32,451 nucleotides of DNA from Phoronis australis (taxonomy: Eukaryota; Phoronida; Phoronidae): the NCBI GenBank assembly GCA_002633005.1, contig NMRA01001270.1, forward strand, positions 1-32,451. Reading direction: 5' to 3'. The translations under genes and the position numbers were made by a program. Positions 11,436 to 21,820 of the stretch are shown here, one piece after another; positions within the stretch are counted from its first letter, which is position 1; each line of letters begins with the position of its first letter. Under the pieces are notes generated by a model. The model searched no databases and was not told where the DNA came from. It saw only the letters and a program-made list of their open reading frames with translations.

Positions 11436-11549
11436 ATGTGTGTGTGTGTGTGTGTGTTTGTGTTTGTGTTTGTGTTTGTGTTTGTGCCTTTTTGTGTTTG
11501 TGTTTGTGTTTGTGTTTGTGTGTGNGTGTGTGTGTGTGTGTGCGTGCGT
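11436..11549. repeat. TG / TTTGTG microsatellite
   Basis: A (TG)n tract is followed by (TTTGTG)n and (TG)n again, with one ambiguous base (N) at 11525. Apparent Cys/Val-rich or Thr/His-rich open frames across it on both strands are translation artefacts of the repeat. Confidence 0.95.
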
Positions 11550-12390
11550 TATACAACGCTTCAGGATCGATTACTTTCTCGTCAGCAGGCCAATATCAGC
11601 AATTTTTGATTTGATTGCAAAGTCATGTTAGAGACAGGCAGCCATCGATTTCTGGGTAGACTCAACTGGTGTTGGCTTACCAGAATGGCTTTATTAAGTT
11701 TTCGAGAAGATGTTTGGTGTGGAAATATTCAAATAAAATGCCTTGCCTAAAGCGTTTCCGGATAATACCTAAAGAAGCGATTGATAAATCTTTATCTTTA
11801 CATCAGGAACCAATCAATTTTGAACTGCATTGGCAAATCTGTCTTCCATCGCAAAATGAACTATTAGCCCACTTACGGTTATGAAATTTATCTCAAATTG
11901 TTCCTTAGTCAAATTACAGCTGATTTCAGTGGTCCAAAAACTCACAGTTTGTTATTGCTTAAGATCAAGGTAAACATGTGACCTTGTCCGGGCGTTTCCT
12001 TTTTTTGCACTGAGTAAGCTCTCACGGAATACCACGCTCCTTTTTTGTAAACGTAGAAATCATTTCCGACCCGGATAATAGATCAAATTGAGACTACTTT
12101 TATAGCCGTGAGAAGTTAAACGTTCGTTTGTTGGACGGAACGCGAGTTACATTGGTTACTGAGAATACCACAACAAAGAGTGCACGCTGTCTGAAATTTT
12201 GTACGGTGCATAAAATTTGCAAAGGACATACGACTAGGCCCGTTGCACGAAACCCCTGAGCTAAATTCGCGAGAACTTCATAATATCGATCAACAGTTTG
12301 TTCGAGAGAGTGGATGGTGCAAACCGTCATACTCATACCTTCTAGAAACGCTGTCGCAGACTTGACTTCTGAGCATGTTAATTATCCACT
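11550..12390. other. Non-coding stretch between the microsatellite and the Harbinger-like element
   Basis: No supported exon. A GCCCGTTGCACGAAACC sequence at about 12239 resembles the end of another Harbinger-type MITE, but no partner end was identified. Confidence 0.35.
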
Positions 12391-12419
12391 GGGCCTTGTT
12401 GCATAAAAGCCTGTACAAC

Positions 12420-12561
12420 TATCCGGCGGATAAGAACTTATACGCCGGCATAAGATTTATACGCCGGATCCCTAGTTATCCGGCGTATAAATTTGGGTTG
12501 CACAAAGCTTGGATAAGGTTCGGATAACTATCCGGTGGATATCTATATTATACGGTGGATA
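12420..12561. promoter_or_regulatory. Cluster of TATCCGGCGGATA-like palindromes
   Basis: At least six near-palindromic sites built on TTATCCGGCGGATAA / TTATACGCCGG occur at 12420-12434, 12437-12454, 12457-12472, 12476-12490, 12524-12540 and 12549-12561. They lie just inside the left end of the Harbinger-like element and upstream of its Myb-like gene. Harbinger Myb-like proteins are known to bind subterminal repeats, so these are candidate binding sites; that role is inferred. Confidence 0.5.
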
Positions 12562-12607
12562 GCCAAATTGGATACCATATAAGGCAATACCCATAATTCC
12601 TGTTACC

Positions 12608-14338
12608 ATGGCACAGACAAAATGGCTGAAAAACGAAAAGATTGTGTAATTGGACAAAGCACAAAATCAACCTTCAGACTGAACTTGCCGAGTCGAACTT
12701 GCAAGTAATTAACAGCAAGTTCAGTCAGAAGGTGACGAAGGCCGAAAAGAACTCTGTTAGGAAAGATAGGCTTCCAAAATGACAAGTCTGGGAACAGCAA
12801 ACAGAACAGCGTATGACAAAAAGGAAAAGTGGAGGCACATGGTATCTGGGGCGACAGCCTCACAGAACCATGCAACTGCAAAGAGAAGTGAAGAAAACGG
12901 GAGGAGGCTCTCGCCCCAAGCCCATGGAGGAGGCTGTGAAAAAAATCGTTGCATTGTTTACAGACACAATCAGTTTCAGTGGACTGGAAGCTCCAATTGA
13001 ATCAGGTATGAATTAATCAAGTGAGGCATAAGAATATTCCATGGTTTATGAGGCGTCATCAACAACACTTCATCAGAATGCTCTCTATTTTTCACTTTTC
13101 TTCAAAATTGAAACGTACAACTCCCTTAGGTGTTCAATAATTATTTGCTACGTGGCACACTGCTTTAAAAAAATAGGTCAACCAAGTTTGGAATCTAGGT
13201 CACAGGGTTATAGATATCAACGCAACAGACACATTGCACGAACGTAGCTACAAGTATGTGAACCAAAAAAGCCCGCAGCGATACGACACAAGTTTTGCAT
13301 AATTACAAAACCAACATTCTCTTCCATTCCTTACACATATAAGCTATGGTCCTATGTTGATTGATCATATCCCGGGGCTAGGACAAATTAATTCATGCGT
13401 TTCATCCGTCACGTGTAACCAACTACTATTAGTCACATTACTAGTCTAGCAGTTTTATCGGTAGGGTAGGTAGGCCTATGTCATTGCTGACGAAAAGTCT
13501 ACGAAAACATGCGTACGCAAAACCAAAGCCCTACATGCCTTAGTTACTCACGAACAAAGCTTCTCGAGTCAAAAACTGCCGCCATCTATCACTCAGTCTT
13601 GGGGCACAACCCAATTTTGCACAAGTGCAGCGCTCTTCGCCGGCAGCGTGCATTCCCGGATGGATTGTTGCTTGAATGTACGGGGCACCAAATGGGGGCT
13701 ATACTAATTAGAAGCGGTATTCGATGAGTCTGAGAGACGAGGTAACTGGAAACATCATCTCCCGTCGTGTTACTCTCTCCCAACATACTCCATGCCTCAA
13801 AACATATTTTGACAATCCTGGACAGCTTAGTAAACTGAGGTCCATAAGATCAGATAATGATTAGGATAATTTCCTGCTTGTGATCGGTATCGTACGTGCG
13901 AGTATCAAAACGCCTTAAGTGTGCACTTTTAACTTCATTTCAGGAATTTTCACTCCAACAACTGCTCAGACTGCCGAGAACCAATCACCACAAGCAACCG
14001 TCTCATCTGAAATTATATCATTGCCTAGCACTCCAAAACTGATTACTTCTTGGGACACACTTCTCACTAGTTCATCACCATATCTTTCTGCTAACCTCCC
14101 GCTTTCGGAATCTCCCGTCACCTTCGCTTCGGAGAAGCCATTGAGGAAAAAAAACGTAACCAGTAATGAATTAAACGCCATATAAAAGGAGGTCCTGGAA
14201 CTAAAGAAAAGAAAACTGGAAAATGAATTAGAAGCCAACCAACGGAGAAGAATAAAAGAAGGAAGGAAATTGGATTTAGAAATCGAAAATCTCATACTAA
14301 AGAACAAGAAACTGAAGATGGAAATTGAAAATATTTGA
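12608..14338 (+). pseudogene. Harbinger Myb/SANT-like DNA-binding protein, broken
   Basis: Two exons are visible. Exon 1 (about 12608-13005) opens with an ATG, and a second ATG at 12622 gives MAEKRK. It then continues through pieces in different frames: INSKFSQKVTKAEKN, RTAYDKKEKWRHM, and REVKKTGGGSRPKP...LFTDTISFSGLEAPIESG. These are the order and style of the Myb/SANT-like accessory proteins of Harbinger transposons, including the TGGG-Pro turn and the GLE...ES motif. Donor AATCAG|GTATGA at 13006 joins acceptor TTCATTTCAG at 13943 in phase 1, restoring ESG-IFTP. Exon 2 (13944-14338) is Ser/Thr/Pro-rich, has an in-frame TAA at 14183-14185, and then continues open into a strongly helical Lys/Glu/Leu coiled coil (VLELKKRKLENELEANQRRR) to TGA at 14336. 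Frameshifts and the stop mark it as dead. Confidence 0.7.
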
Positions 14339-14754
14339 CTGTTTTGATCAAATGTTCTTTCTGCAAGTGTTGTAATGTAATTTATTTGTTGCTTTTGTGA
14401 AAGTTACGTGCTGTTACCTTCGTTGATATGAATGATAAGGTGTGTATTTCTGAGAAGATTGAATGTTTACTACAAGAGGATATGCACTACTAAAAATAGC
14501 GCTCCAGTCAGTTTTTGTCAATTTTTGTGAAAAGATTGGGAAAAAGTTTACACTTGTTGCACATGAGTCCATTCATTAACTCAATACAATTAATTATATT
14601 GACTTGTAATTTATTGGCGATTGCATAGTTCCACCATTGCCTGTATTAATCGTGTTAAGTGGAACCATTTGTTTTTCGGTAATACTCTGCGCTTATTTAC
14701 TGCGTCTCGATAAACCTAACCACTGAGAAAAGATATGCGTATTTAATCAATCAG

Positions 14755-14912
14755 TATCAATAATATTTATGGTACATCGTAAGTATTGACTACACTTACG
14801 TAAATTCCAATGTACAATCAGAGTATTTACACAGAGCAGTTGATCTCATAAAGCCATAGGTTTTCAAAATATACAATACAAGACTGGATAAATTCATGAC
14901 TTTTCTGATTGA
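14755..14912. repeat. Dispersed repeat family R2, copy 2
   Basis: Same-strand match to 6800-6978: AATAATATTTATGGTACATC, GAGTATTTACACAGAGCAG, ATAAAGCCATAGG and TCATGACTTTTCTG occur in the same order. Confidence 0.55.
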
Positions 14913-16201
14913 TTTGTTAACATTCACAAGCTCTGGTGCAATTAAAATCGTATCCCAAATTCAACGCCAGACATAACATATACTGAAACCTAGAACGTAT
15001 TTACAGAAACCATTTGCAAAATTGAGTGAACACACGACCCTTTTCGTTATTGACAGTCTTCATTCCGTTTCGCTCATATGTTCGAAATAAAACTCTACAC
15101 TAAACGGAACAGTGATGAAGTAACTGACCAAGAGACATGATTTAAATGTACACGGTATATTTCGAAACATACTTGTTTCATTTTCAAGTGGAAATAAAAT
15201 GACGCATAATGCCGCCACAGAGCATAAGCTGGAGACACCAACAGTGGGACACGGCAGGTTTGAAATATTGCAAAGAATGACAAATGAAGGGGGTTAACAG
15301 GAAATTCACGCAAACAAAAGTAATGTGCGGTCCAACTGTACTTGCTGTTCATTCAAATCGGGCTTTTCAAATTCAATCAAAAGAGACTCCCGATACTTTC
15401 AATCGCACATCGTGCTGTACGTGCCGAATTGACGTGTTTTCCACAATTTCTTGACGGGTGATTTTACGTTCCTGACATTGCAGAAAATGTTCTTGGATGG
15501 CGCCACTTTAAAGATGAATAAATAACGGACGAAAAGACTGCAGACCGCTTGACCAATGCAACATTCTTTGACATTTGAATGAAGACACTTGTTCACAGGG
15601 CATAAAAACTCATTAGTAATACTACACGGGGCAACGGGAAGGACTTCTGCTTTAGAAATGTTATGTTTCATTACCAAAGTTGGAGGACGTACTATTCCAA
15701 TAATGAATAATAACATCGAGGTAATCATCGGGCTTACAAACTTTAACATTAACCATAAGGATTTTCATAAAATATTATTTGTAAAAAACATTTTTGGTCA
15801 CACCGGTCCGACGTGCAGGGACTTCACAATTAATTCTGGACATGAATCGCTTAATATGGAGGCCTACCAAAGCATTGGTGTACCCATTATTCACCAGGGT
15901 TTCAGTGTTTGTGTTATGCGATCTACCTCTTGAATAAACAATAGGCAGTTGGATGACACTTGTGTGCGCAACATATCAATGATTTAATGGAGTAACGACT
16001 CTGAATGATGTTATCAAGATGCTTCGCTGTCTTGTGAGATGGCGTCAGCACTTGGGATATTGTCGGCCGTAGAGGAACAACTTTTTGTGTTCATTTTGGG
16101 GTTACCATAGAGATAACCTTCGAAGTAGTCACCTTCGAATTCACACTAGAAAATTCGACGACCAGCCTCAGCATTTATAGCCTTGGACGACTGAATTCGT
16201 G

Positions 16202-16207
16202 TTTATT
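16202..16207 (-). terminator. Candidate polyadenylation signal (AATAAA, minus strand)
   Basis: TTTATT on the plus strand reads AATAAA on the minus strand, about 225 nt beyond the stop codon of the candidate exon at 16433-16638. Confidence 0.3.
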
Positions 16208-16432
16208 GAAGCTCAATGAGGGTTGTCCGACTAATGATGATTAATTTTTTAGGGTCACATACTACTAATAGACTATCGGAATAGTCATCTTTGTTTAAAA
16301 TAAAATGATACTGAGCAGATCTCACGGCTAATAACGATATTATCATTTCTTTCTTAAAGCCATTGGAAGCATCTATAACAGACGGCTGGAGAGAGCACAC
16401 TGACACTTAGTGCCTTCAGAGCGAAGCTGTTC

Positions 16433-16638
16433 TCATATGTTGGTGTTAACACTGAGAAACTCATCAGCTTTCAGTCGCAAAATATCATTATACAAATTTT
16501 CCAACTCAATTTTCTTGGTGTCAAACTTGGCTCTAAAATGAACATCAATGCCCAGTGTGAGAAAGTCCTTGTCTGCAGCGACCACACCACAGACAGATAG
16601 GTTCACATAGGTTTCACGTTCCTCTGGTAGTTTAAAGA
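16433..16638 (-). CDS. Candidate terminal exon, unidentified protein
   Basis: On the minus strand, acceptor TTTTGGTTACTGACAG precedes 16638. The frame then stays open for 67 residues to TGA at 16433-16435, entering in phase 1. The peptide begins FKLPEERETYVNLSVCGVV, continues with LTLGIDVHFRAKFDTKKIE and ends in an amphipathic stretch (ELENLYNDILRLKADEF). It has balanced composition and no low complexity, unlike most open frames here, and a minus-strand AATAAA follows about 225 nt later. No upstream exon was found and no family is recognised. It could be the end of a host gene, a captured exon or part of another transposon. Confidence 0.4.
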
Positions 16639-16803
16639 CTGTCAGTAACCAAAAGCGCCGTGCATTCAATCATTTCTACATATCGGAAAACTATCTCCCG
16701 AAGTACAGACATAAACCATTGTGAACTTTTTCAACAGATCCACACATTCAATGTACTCATGGGCCTATTAGTAATTCACAGCAATTACCGTATTTGTCCT
16801 AAT

Positions 16804-16866
16804 GAGCGCCCATGCCCCTATAAGCGCCCATGCCCATATAAGCGCCCATGCCCCTATAAGCGCCCC
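16804..16866 (+). repeat. 18-bp tandem repeat, four units
   Basis: GCGCCC recurs at 16806, 16824, 16842 and 16860, exactly 18 bp apart, in units of ATAAGCGCCCATGCCCCT. The periodic PYKRPC reading on the plus strand is an artefact of this repeat. Confidence 0.9.
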
Positions 16867-17038
16867 ACCCTCGTTTTCAGAAACCACAAAAATAAGTGCC
16901 CAGCCATTAACGTGTATACATTTGAAAAACACCTCACCTTCTAAAATTCTACAGTAACGTCTTAAATTTATCAATACTATCTGACAGTTCTGAAAAAATC
17001 ATTTTGCCCCAAATTTATAGACCACGAGCGTAGCCGCT

Positions 17039-17182
17039 ATGTCGGTATTTAGCCGTGAATATAAACTTCAAATTTCTGCAGTGCTTCAGGAAGAAGTAAA
17101 GAATTTTTGCAGATATCACGAGGCACGTGTCCCACTATGGTCTGGCCTATCAGAACAGACACAGTGTACTTATCAGCGTTAG
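17039..17182 (+). pseudogene. Short relic ORF inside the GCGCCC element
   Basis: ATG at 17039 opens 47 codons to TAG at 17180-17182. The peptide starts MSVFSREYKLQISAVLQEE and continues NFCRYHEARVPLW. The SREYKLQxxAVLxEE beginning followed by an xFCRYHEA stretch loosely resembles the helix-turn-helix N-terminus of pogo-like transposases. The match is weak and the frame ends early, so at best this is a remnant. Confidence 0.25.
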
Positions 17183-17736
17183 TGAATCTCGCTCATTCGG
17201 CACCGACACACCTGCAGCCAAACTTCAAAGCAAAAGTTACGTGACATCAACATGTGTGTTCGTCCACATTTTTCTCATGGTGCGGGGTAAGATCTAGCCC
17301 AGATTTGAACTTAATCTGAGGTGAATCCCGGCTCGACAGGAAATTAGGGACTCTATTTGGAAAACTTAGGGAGGATTTCATGTAATTTGTTGAGTCGAAA
17401 CTGTATTTTTATCAAGAATTCAATTTGTTAATCGACAATCGCGAGACAGCGATGCATGAGTCGGCTGGGATTTCCCTACACTTTTCTGAAAAAGGAGAGC
17501 AATGTAACAATGAAGCTTCGATAGACATGGACCACAATTTTGTGGCAAGTCGGTAATATGCAACATATACGTCGCAGTGCGTGAATTTTATGAATCCTAG
17601 CTTCCGATATCACCTGTTTCGGAGACTGGATTTCAAGTGCCTTGGGCTACAATAAGCGCCCCCCCCCCCACTCCACAGCATCCCGAAACGAATTTTTGAA
17701 AGTTCCCCGGGTGATTATTAGGCGAACACGGTAAAC

Positions 17737-18262
17737 CAAAACATAGTATCATGTCCACACTCGGGTACACTTGACTACTGCCGGGGTTTTCCGCAGCTAA
17801 GCCCCTAGGGGTGTATTCGGAAATTGAAATTTTTCAGGCATTTAGTTAGTAACACCAATGAACGCCCGGGCGTTCGTTCGGAAAAAGGGGTGTGTAAACG
17901 GAAAGTCATAATTTTGACTACCTAAATATCAGCATGAAGCACGATATGTACTTTTAGGTGAAACATTGTCATGGACTGAATAAACGTAGCCTAGATTAAG
18001 AGGTTTCGTGGCTGATTTTTATTTAAAACTGTTTTTAAAAATTTTACGTTAATAAATGTCTAGTTCGGCAACACTTCGTTAGTTTTTATACTTGATAAAT
18101 GCTCCGCAAAATTGTGACTAAACGTTGACGCTAAGTGGGTTTTTAAAAGGAAATTTTTCACATAAGCGCCCCACTTCCTGGAGACTTGACGAACTTGCAA
18201 CACCAGCATATTTTTTCACATGGGCGTTCCATATAGGGTGCGCTTATCTACGGAGAACCCCG
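17737..18262. other. Non-coding stretch with further GCGCCC-type motifs
   Basis: There is a short palindrome, GAACGCCCGGGCGTTC, at about 17861-17876, an ATAAGCGCCCCAC motif at about 18163, and its inverted counterpart GTGCGCTTATCTACGGAG at about 18239-18256. The last two may mark another end of the same element family. Confidence 0.35.
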
Positions 18263-18632
18263 CTACTTAATTTTATATAATAAAATGAAGAACGTACGAG
18301 CGACGTGATCACGCACGCCTCTGCCTGTCTCGGGGCCGGCGTGCAGAGGCGCAGGCTGGTTGATGTCGCGTGCGTCCAGCTCTTCCGGCTCATTAAAAGA
18401 TTTTGCTATGTTATGTAAAATGACACAGGAAGCCACAATGCGAGCAGCTTTGTTTGGCTCTAGCCTGACCTCTCCATGCAATATTGCAAAACGGCGTTTC
18501 AAAACGCCGACTGCCCTTTCGATTGATGCCCTGGTACACTTGAGGCTGATGTTGTATCGGCTCTCCGCTCTCGTGTTGGGATGGAGAAACGGAGTCATCA
18601 AGAAAGGTGAATCAAACTTATCCAGCGGTTAA
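18263..18632 (-). pseudogene. HARBI1-like: HARBI1-type Harbinger transposase, C-terminal fragment
   Basis: Minus-strand translation gives PFLMTPFLHPNTRAESRYN, then CTRASIERAVGVLKRRF, AILHGEVRL and ARIVASCVILHNIA. This is the C-terminal part of the DDE_Tnp_4 (HARBI1) nuclease: the LMTPF block, the YN...R..IER.FGVLKRRF block carrying the last catalytic acidic residue (Glu of IER), and the CVILHNIA block. The first two acidic residues and the N-terminal two thirds are missing. The fragment begins right next to the right inverted end of the Harbinger-like element, so it cannot encode an active enzyme. Confidence 0.8.
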
Positions 18633-18945
18633 CTTTTGAAGCTTTATGCAACTCAGCCCTGACAAATGAGACAACTATTTACTTTGAAATGATTTAGTGC
18701 TACTCGGATCTCATCACACGAAAAATTGCTAAAAGTGCATACAAGATCAATGAAGGCTCCGAAGATGACTTGCTGAGTGAAAATCGTCCTTTCAATTTTA
18801 GGGACAAGTGCCACAATAAGTATTAATAAAAACTATGAGTATTTTATCAACCAGGCTTCGTTTCCTGTCAGCAATGAACTAAGAGTTCACAGGTATCGAA
18901 TGTCATTTACTATATTGTTTTACAAATTGCGTTTTGTCATTTCAG

Positions 18946-20733
18946 GAATGGTCGAAATGTCTTATAGAATGGGGACAATGGATCTCTACAGTCCACCTTT
19001 CATGAACCGCCAAACAATATTCCTATGTGATGTACGTAACAAACAATACAATGAATTCAAAAGAGTCACATTGAAACATCTGCCAGACCTTGAAAGCTGT
19101 CGAGACTTATTTACTTTCGTAAAAAGGTCTTGTTCCCTGAATCCGCCAGTGTCCAGTTCTGATGACGTTGTGGCATGTAAAACGAAATCCAATGAATTTG
19201 AACCATATGTGTTTGAAAAAGTGTCTTTTGACGAATTCTTAGATAGATACATGTTCAGCAAAATATTCGTAGTTTTAAAACGAAAAGATGACAAAAGCTT
19301 TATGCAATATTTTGTGCAGAATGACGCTAAAAACGCGGGGAATAAATTGGGTTTCGCGAAGATACAAGAATCGAACACAGCAAATGACATTGTTAATTTT
19401 TGTAACCACAAAAAAAATAACTTGGACAATGAAATGACACTTCACCAAAACAACACTTTGTTTGTGATGAATAATTTTTGTCCTCTACAGCCACAGAAAA
19501 TTGTAGAACGGTATCAAATTCCCGAACTTTCGACATTATACATTCTTCCAAAAATCTCAATGCAGGCATCAGGGACACTTATTCGAGAAAAAGATAATTC
19601 TCATTACTCTGTGTCGTGCACAAGTGCCAATTCTTTTGGCCAGCTAGTGGAGATGTTTGTTGAAAAAATTAACAAATGCGAGGGTACTTGCTTGACCAGA
19701 AAAGAAATCCGTTTGACATATATCATCAGAGGTAGCACATTTATTATCAAAAGTGATCAAGCTGTTGCTGCTGCCATTTGGCAGCAGGGACATGACCTGC
19801 CTGATACTATTCACTTGTGGATCCATATTATTAACCCTGAGAGCTTTTCAATGAAAGTGCGCCTTAAAAGCAGACAAAAAATGCTCCATGGTGCTTTTGA
19901 TCGGGGGTTTCACAACTCTGAGGAAATACCAGATGCTGTTATTGTTTTTTGCAACAGAGGTACAACCATCAAAGATGTCAAACATAACATTTGTGTTCAA
20001 ACTAAAATAGACGAGGACTCTGTGAAAATATTTAACAATAGCAACCAAAGTGTTTTGCCAGACAGTTACTGTATAGGTGAAATAGAGACGCCTCGTCCTA
20101 CACTGACCTGTGTCCAGCAGAAACCCTCTCGCATCAAAGTAGAGGTGACCATTGATGATTGCGCTAACAATATAATTGAGGACACTGTAGAGGCCTATGA
20201 TCACTCTACGTGTCAAAGGTTACGTGAAATCATTGTTTCACGGTTACACCTGCAGGATGAACTGAAATTAGACTTATTTTTTGGTGGAACAGGAAAATGT
20301 TTCGATAGAGAAAACACATTAAGTGATGCAGGTACTGTTGGTCCACCATTGGTGAGAGCAACATATTATCGGAGACGAATTATTATTTTCGCAAAACTTC
20401 GAGATCAGCATTTGAGTCGAATCACTATTAATAATCCAGAAAAGTTCACTGTTGGTCAATTGAAAAGAAGCATTGTTCAGAAACACGCTTTTGCCACTAA
20501 TGTAGCCATTAACGTCATTTGGAACGGACAGTGCTTGTTCGAGGGACAGACCATCGATAGTTGCGGCATTAGCCACGGCAACATTATTGTAGTAACTTGT
20601 GGCTCACGAAAAACGCCTCCTCCCCCATTTCTGACTGTATTTGTTGCCCGCTTCGATGACTGTTCTAAGGAGGTTGAAGAGTGGTTTGCAGTAAAAGAGG
20701 AAGTCACGCAGTCACTGAAGTTCTTAAGCAGAC
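18946..20733 (+). CDS. Paralog B, 5' exon encoding a ubiquitin-like array
   Basis: The exon runs from acceptor TTTTGTCATTTCAG (18945) to donor AGCAGAC|GTAAGT (20734), leaving in phase 1. The chosen start is ATG 18948-18950; the frame is open further upstream to 18777, but that lies before a strong acceptor. It encodes 595 residues. The last module (about residues 477-552) is clearly ubiquitin-like: IIIFAKLRD, FTVGQLKRSIVQKH, NVIWNGQCLFEGQTIDSCGI, HGNIIVV. A second Ubl lies at about 394-473 (IKVEVTID, LREIIVSRL, LDLFFGGTGK). A third, weaker one is at about 329-390. Residues 220-295 read like a Ubl/PB1-type fold (IRLTYIIRGSTFIIKSDQAV), and 21-113 may be another. No Gly-Gly cleavage end follows any of them, so they are integral domains and not conjugated modifiers. 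The five-module count is my reading. Confidence 0.75.
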
Positions 20734-21406
20734 GTAAGTAAGTCATAGGCACAGCTTGATAATTCAATTATTGGGAATGCCTGCCAAGTGAGCATTTTCT
20801 TCATCGACGTTTCAACTTAGTCAAGAAATCACAATGCTAAACAAATAAATTACTTGTCAGATTTAGTCGAAACCCCGAAGATGAATCTTTTTGAGTTGAT
20901 TTTCGTTGTATGTCGACAATAATTATTTTTGTATTCACTTTTATGCTCCCAAAGTCAGCGATACACATCTGCAAAAAATTATCAGTGGACATGCGAGGTC
21001 CATCTAATCACTACGGAATCTGTTGTCTCCTGTGTTGTACCATTTATTTTAATACAATCAATCGTGCTTTTTACAGCACTTTCGACATTGAATATTACAA
21101 AATCCCAGAAAAAATATGAATGAAAACCGCTCGTAAAGTTTTATTGAAATTTATTAGAAAATAAGAGCTGCTGTTTAATACATGTATGCTGTTCAGCATT
21201 TGAAAAGATTCATGTCGATGAATGGTGTTATGTGAAAGAGGAATAAATTACTTTCTAATGGTATGCAACACTGTGTAATTGAACGCTAAAATGAAAAATA
21301 AACAAGTGCTGACTTTTTGAGACCCAGAGAAGTTACAAGAATAACGTAACTAAGTCGAAGAAATTCCGTGGATTCTTGCGTTCTAATTTAGTCACATTTA
21401 TTCAAG

Positions 21407-21532
21407 TGACAGAAGAAAGCACGACTGCAATAATGGATGCATTCACCTCGATAATGAAAGACCATACACTGGACAGTGCATCGGCTGCCACGGTGGAAAC
21501 GACACGTCAATTGAGCTTCGCGGCATTCAACG
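21407..21532 (+). CDS. Paralog B, internal 126-nt exon
   Basis: The acceptor is CATTTATTCAAG at 21406 and the donor G|GTATGT is at 21533; the exon is phase 1 at both ends and 126 nt long. The C left by the Ubl exon plus TG here makes a CTG codon, so the junction keeps the frame. It encodes TEESTTAIMDAFTSIMKDH followed by a Thr/Ser-rich tail and is the exact structural counterpart of 1464-1589 in paralog A. No known domain. Confidence 0.7.
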
Positions 21533-21820
21533 GTATGTGAACTCCTGATAAGGAATGATTACCCAGGAAGGGGCTTGACTTAATGTATTCCTCGTATTCA
21601 ACAGTGGTAGGAACACTCACTGTTTCTTTATATATGTTTACGAGTGATTGTGGATTTTGCTAGAAAAGTGCATTGAAACGCTACGAACGCTTAACCAGAT
21701 CTCATCAATAAAAGATAGCAAATAGCTAATGAATAGGGTTTGATAATGAATAATACAACAATGATGGCGAGAATGGTGGAGATCCTGACCTTTATGCTTT
21801 CGTGAAAATAATTCTTTTAG

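Larger units (their letters stand above)
14339..16432. other. Interior of the Harbinger-like element, no gene recognised
   Basis: The stretch contains repeat R2 copy 2 (14755-14912). Overlapping open frames at 15399-15749 (minus) and 15589-15933 (plus) run on opposite strands over the same sequence, and neither shows a domain or splice support. Confidence 0.4.
16785..17736. mobile_element. DNA element with TTACCGTATTTG inverted ends and GCGCCC repeats
   Basis: The left end reads TTACCGTATTTGTCCTAAT at 16785-16803. The reverse complement of the right end (about 17717-17736) reads TTTACCGTGTTCGCCTAAT, a close inverted match. Inside the left end are four 18-bp ATAAGCGCCCATGCCC units, and inside the right end an AATAAGCGCCCCCC tract. 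This layout resembles pogo/Tigger-like elements with subterminal GCGCC repeats, which is a recollection rather than a proven match. It lies inside the larger Harbinger-like element. Confidence 0.55.
12391..18660. mobile_element. Decayed Harbinger-like DNA transposon, about 6.3 kb
   Basis: The left end reads GGGCCTTGTTGCATAAAAGC at 12391-12410. The reverse complement of 18641-18660 reads GGGCTGAGTTGCATAAAGC, so the ends are inverted and closely similar. Between them lie the two proteins typical of Harbinger elements: a Myb/SANT-like DNA-binding protein (12608-14338, plus strand) and a HARBI1-type DDE transposase C-terminus (18263-18632, minus strand), in converging orientation. Both are broken. 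A clear 3-bp target duplication was not seen, so the ends may be off by a few bases or the two genes may come from two related copies. Other elements have inserted in the middle. Confidence 0.55.

Noticed and set aside
11317-11631. Cys/Val- and Thr/His-repeat open frames
   Set aside because: Pure translation of the TG / TTTGTG microsatellite, including an N.
15399-15933. Two 110-residue-class open frames on opposite strands
   Set aside because: They overlap each other, show no domain and have no splice or poly(A) support.
16804-16866. Regular 18-bp repeats as a CRISPR-like array
   Set aside because: The units are directly adjacent without spacers, sit inside transposon ends, and the context is eukaryotic.
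18777-18947. Upstream extension of the Ubl exon reading frame
   Set aside because: It starts with a non-ATG codon and precedes a strong acceptor (TTTTGTCATTTCAG), so it is more likely intron or 5' UTR.
18986-20767. Several antisense open frames over the Ubl exon
   Set aside because: Shadows of a long, well-supported plus-strand coding exon.
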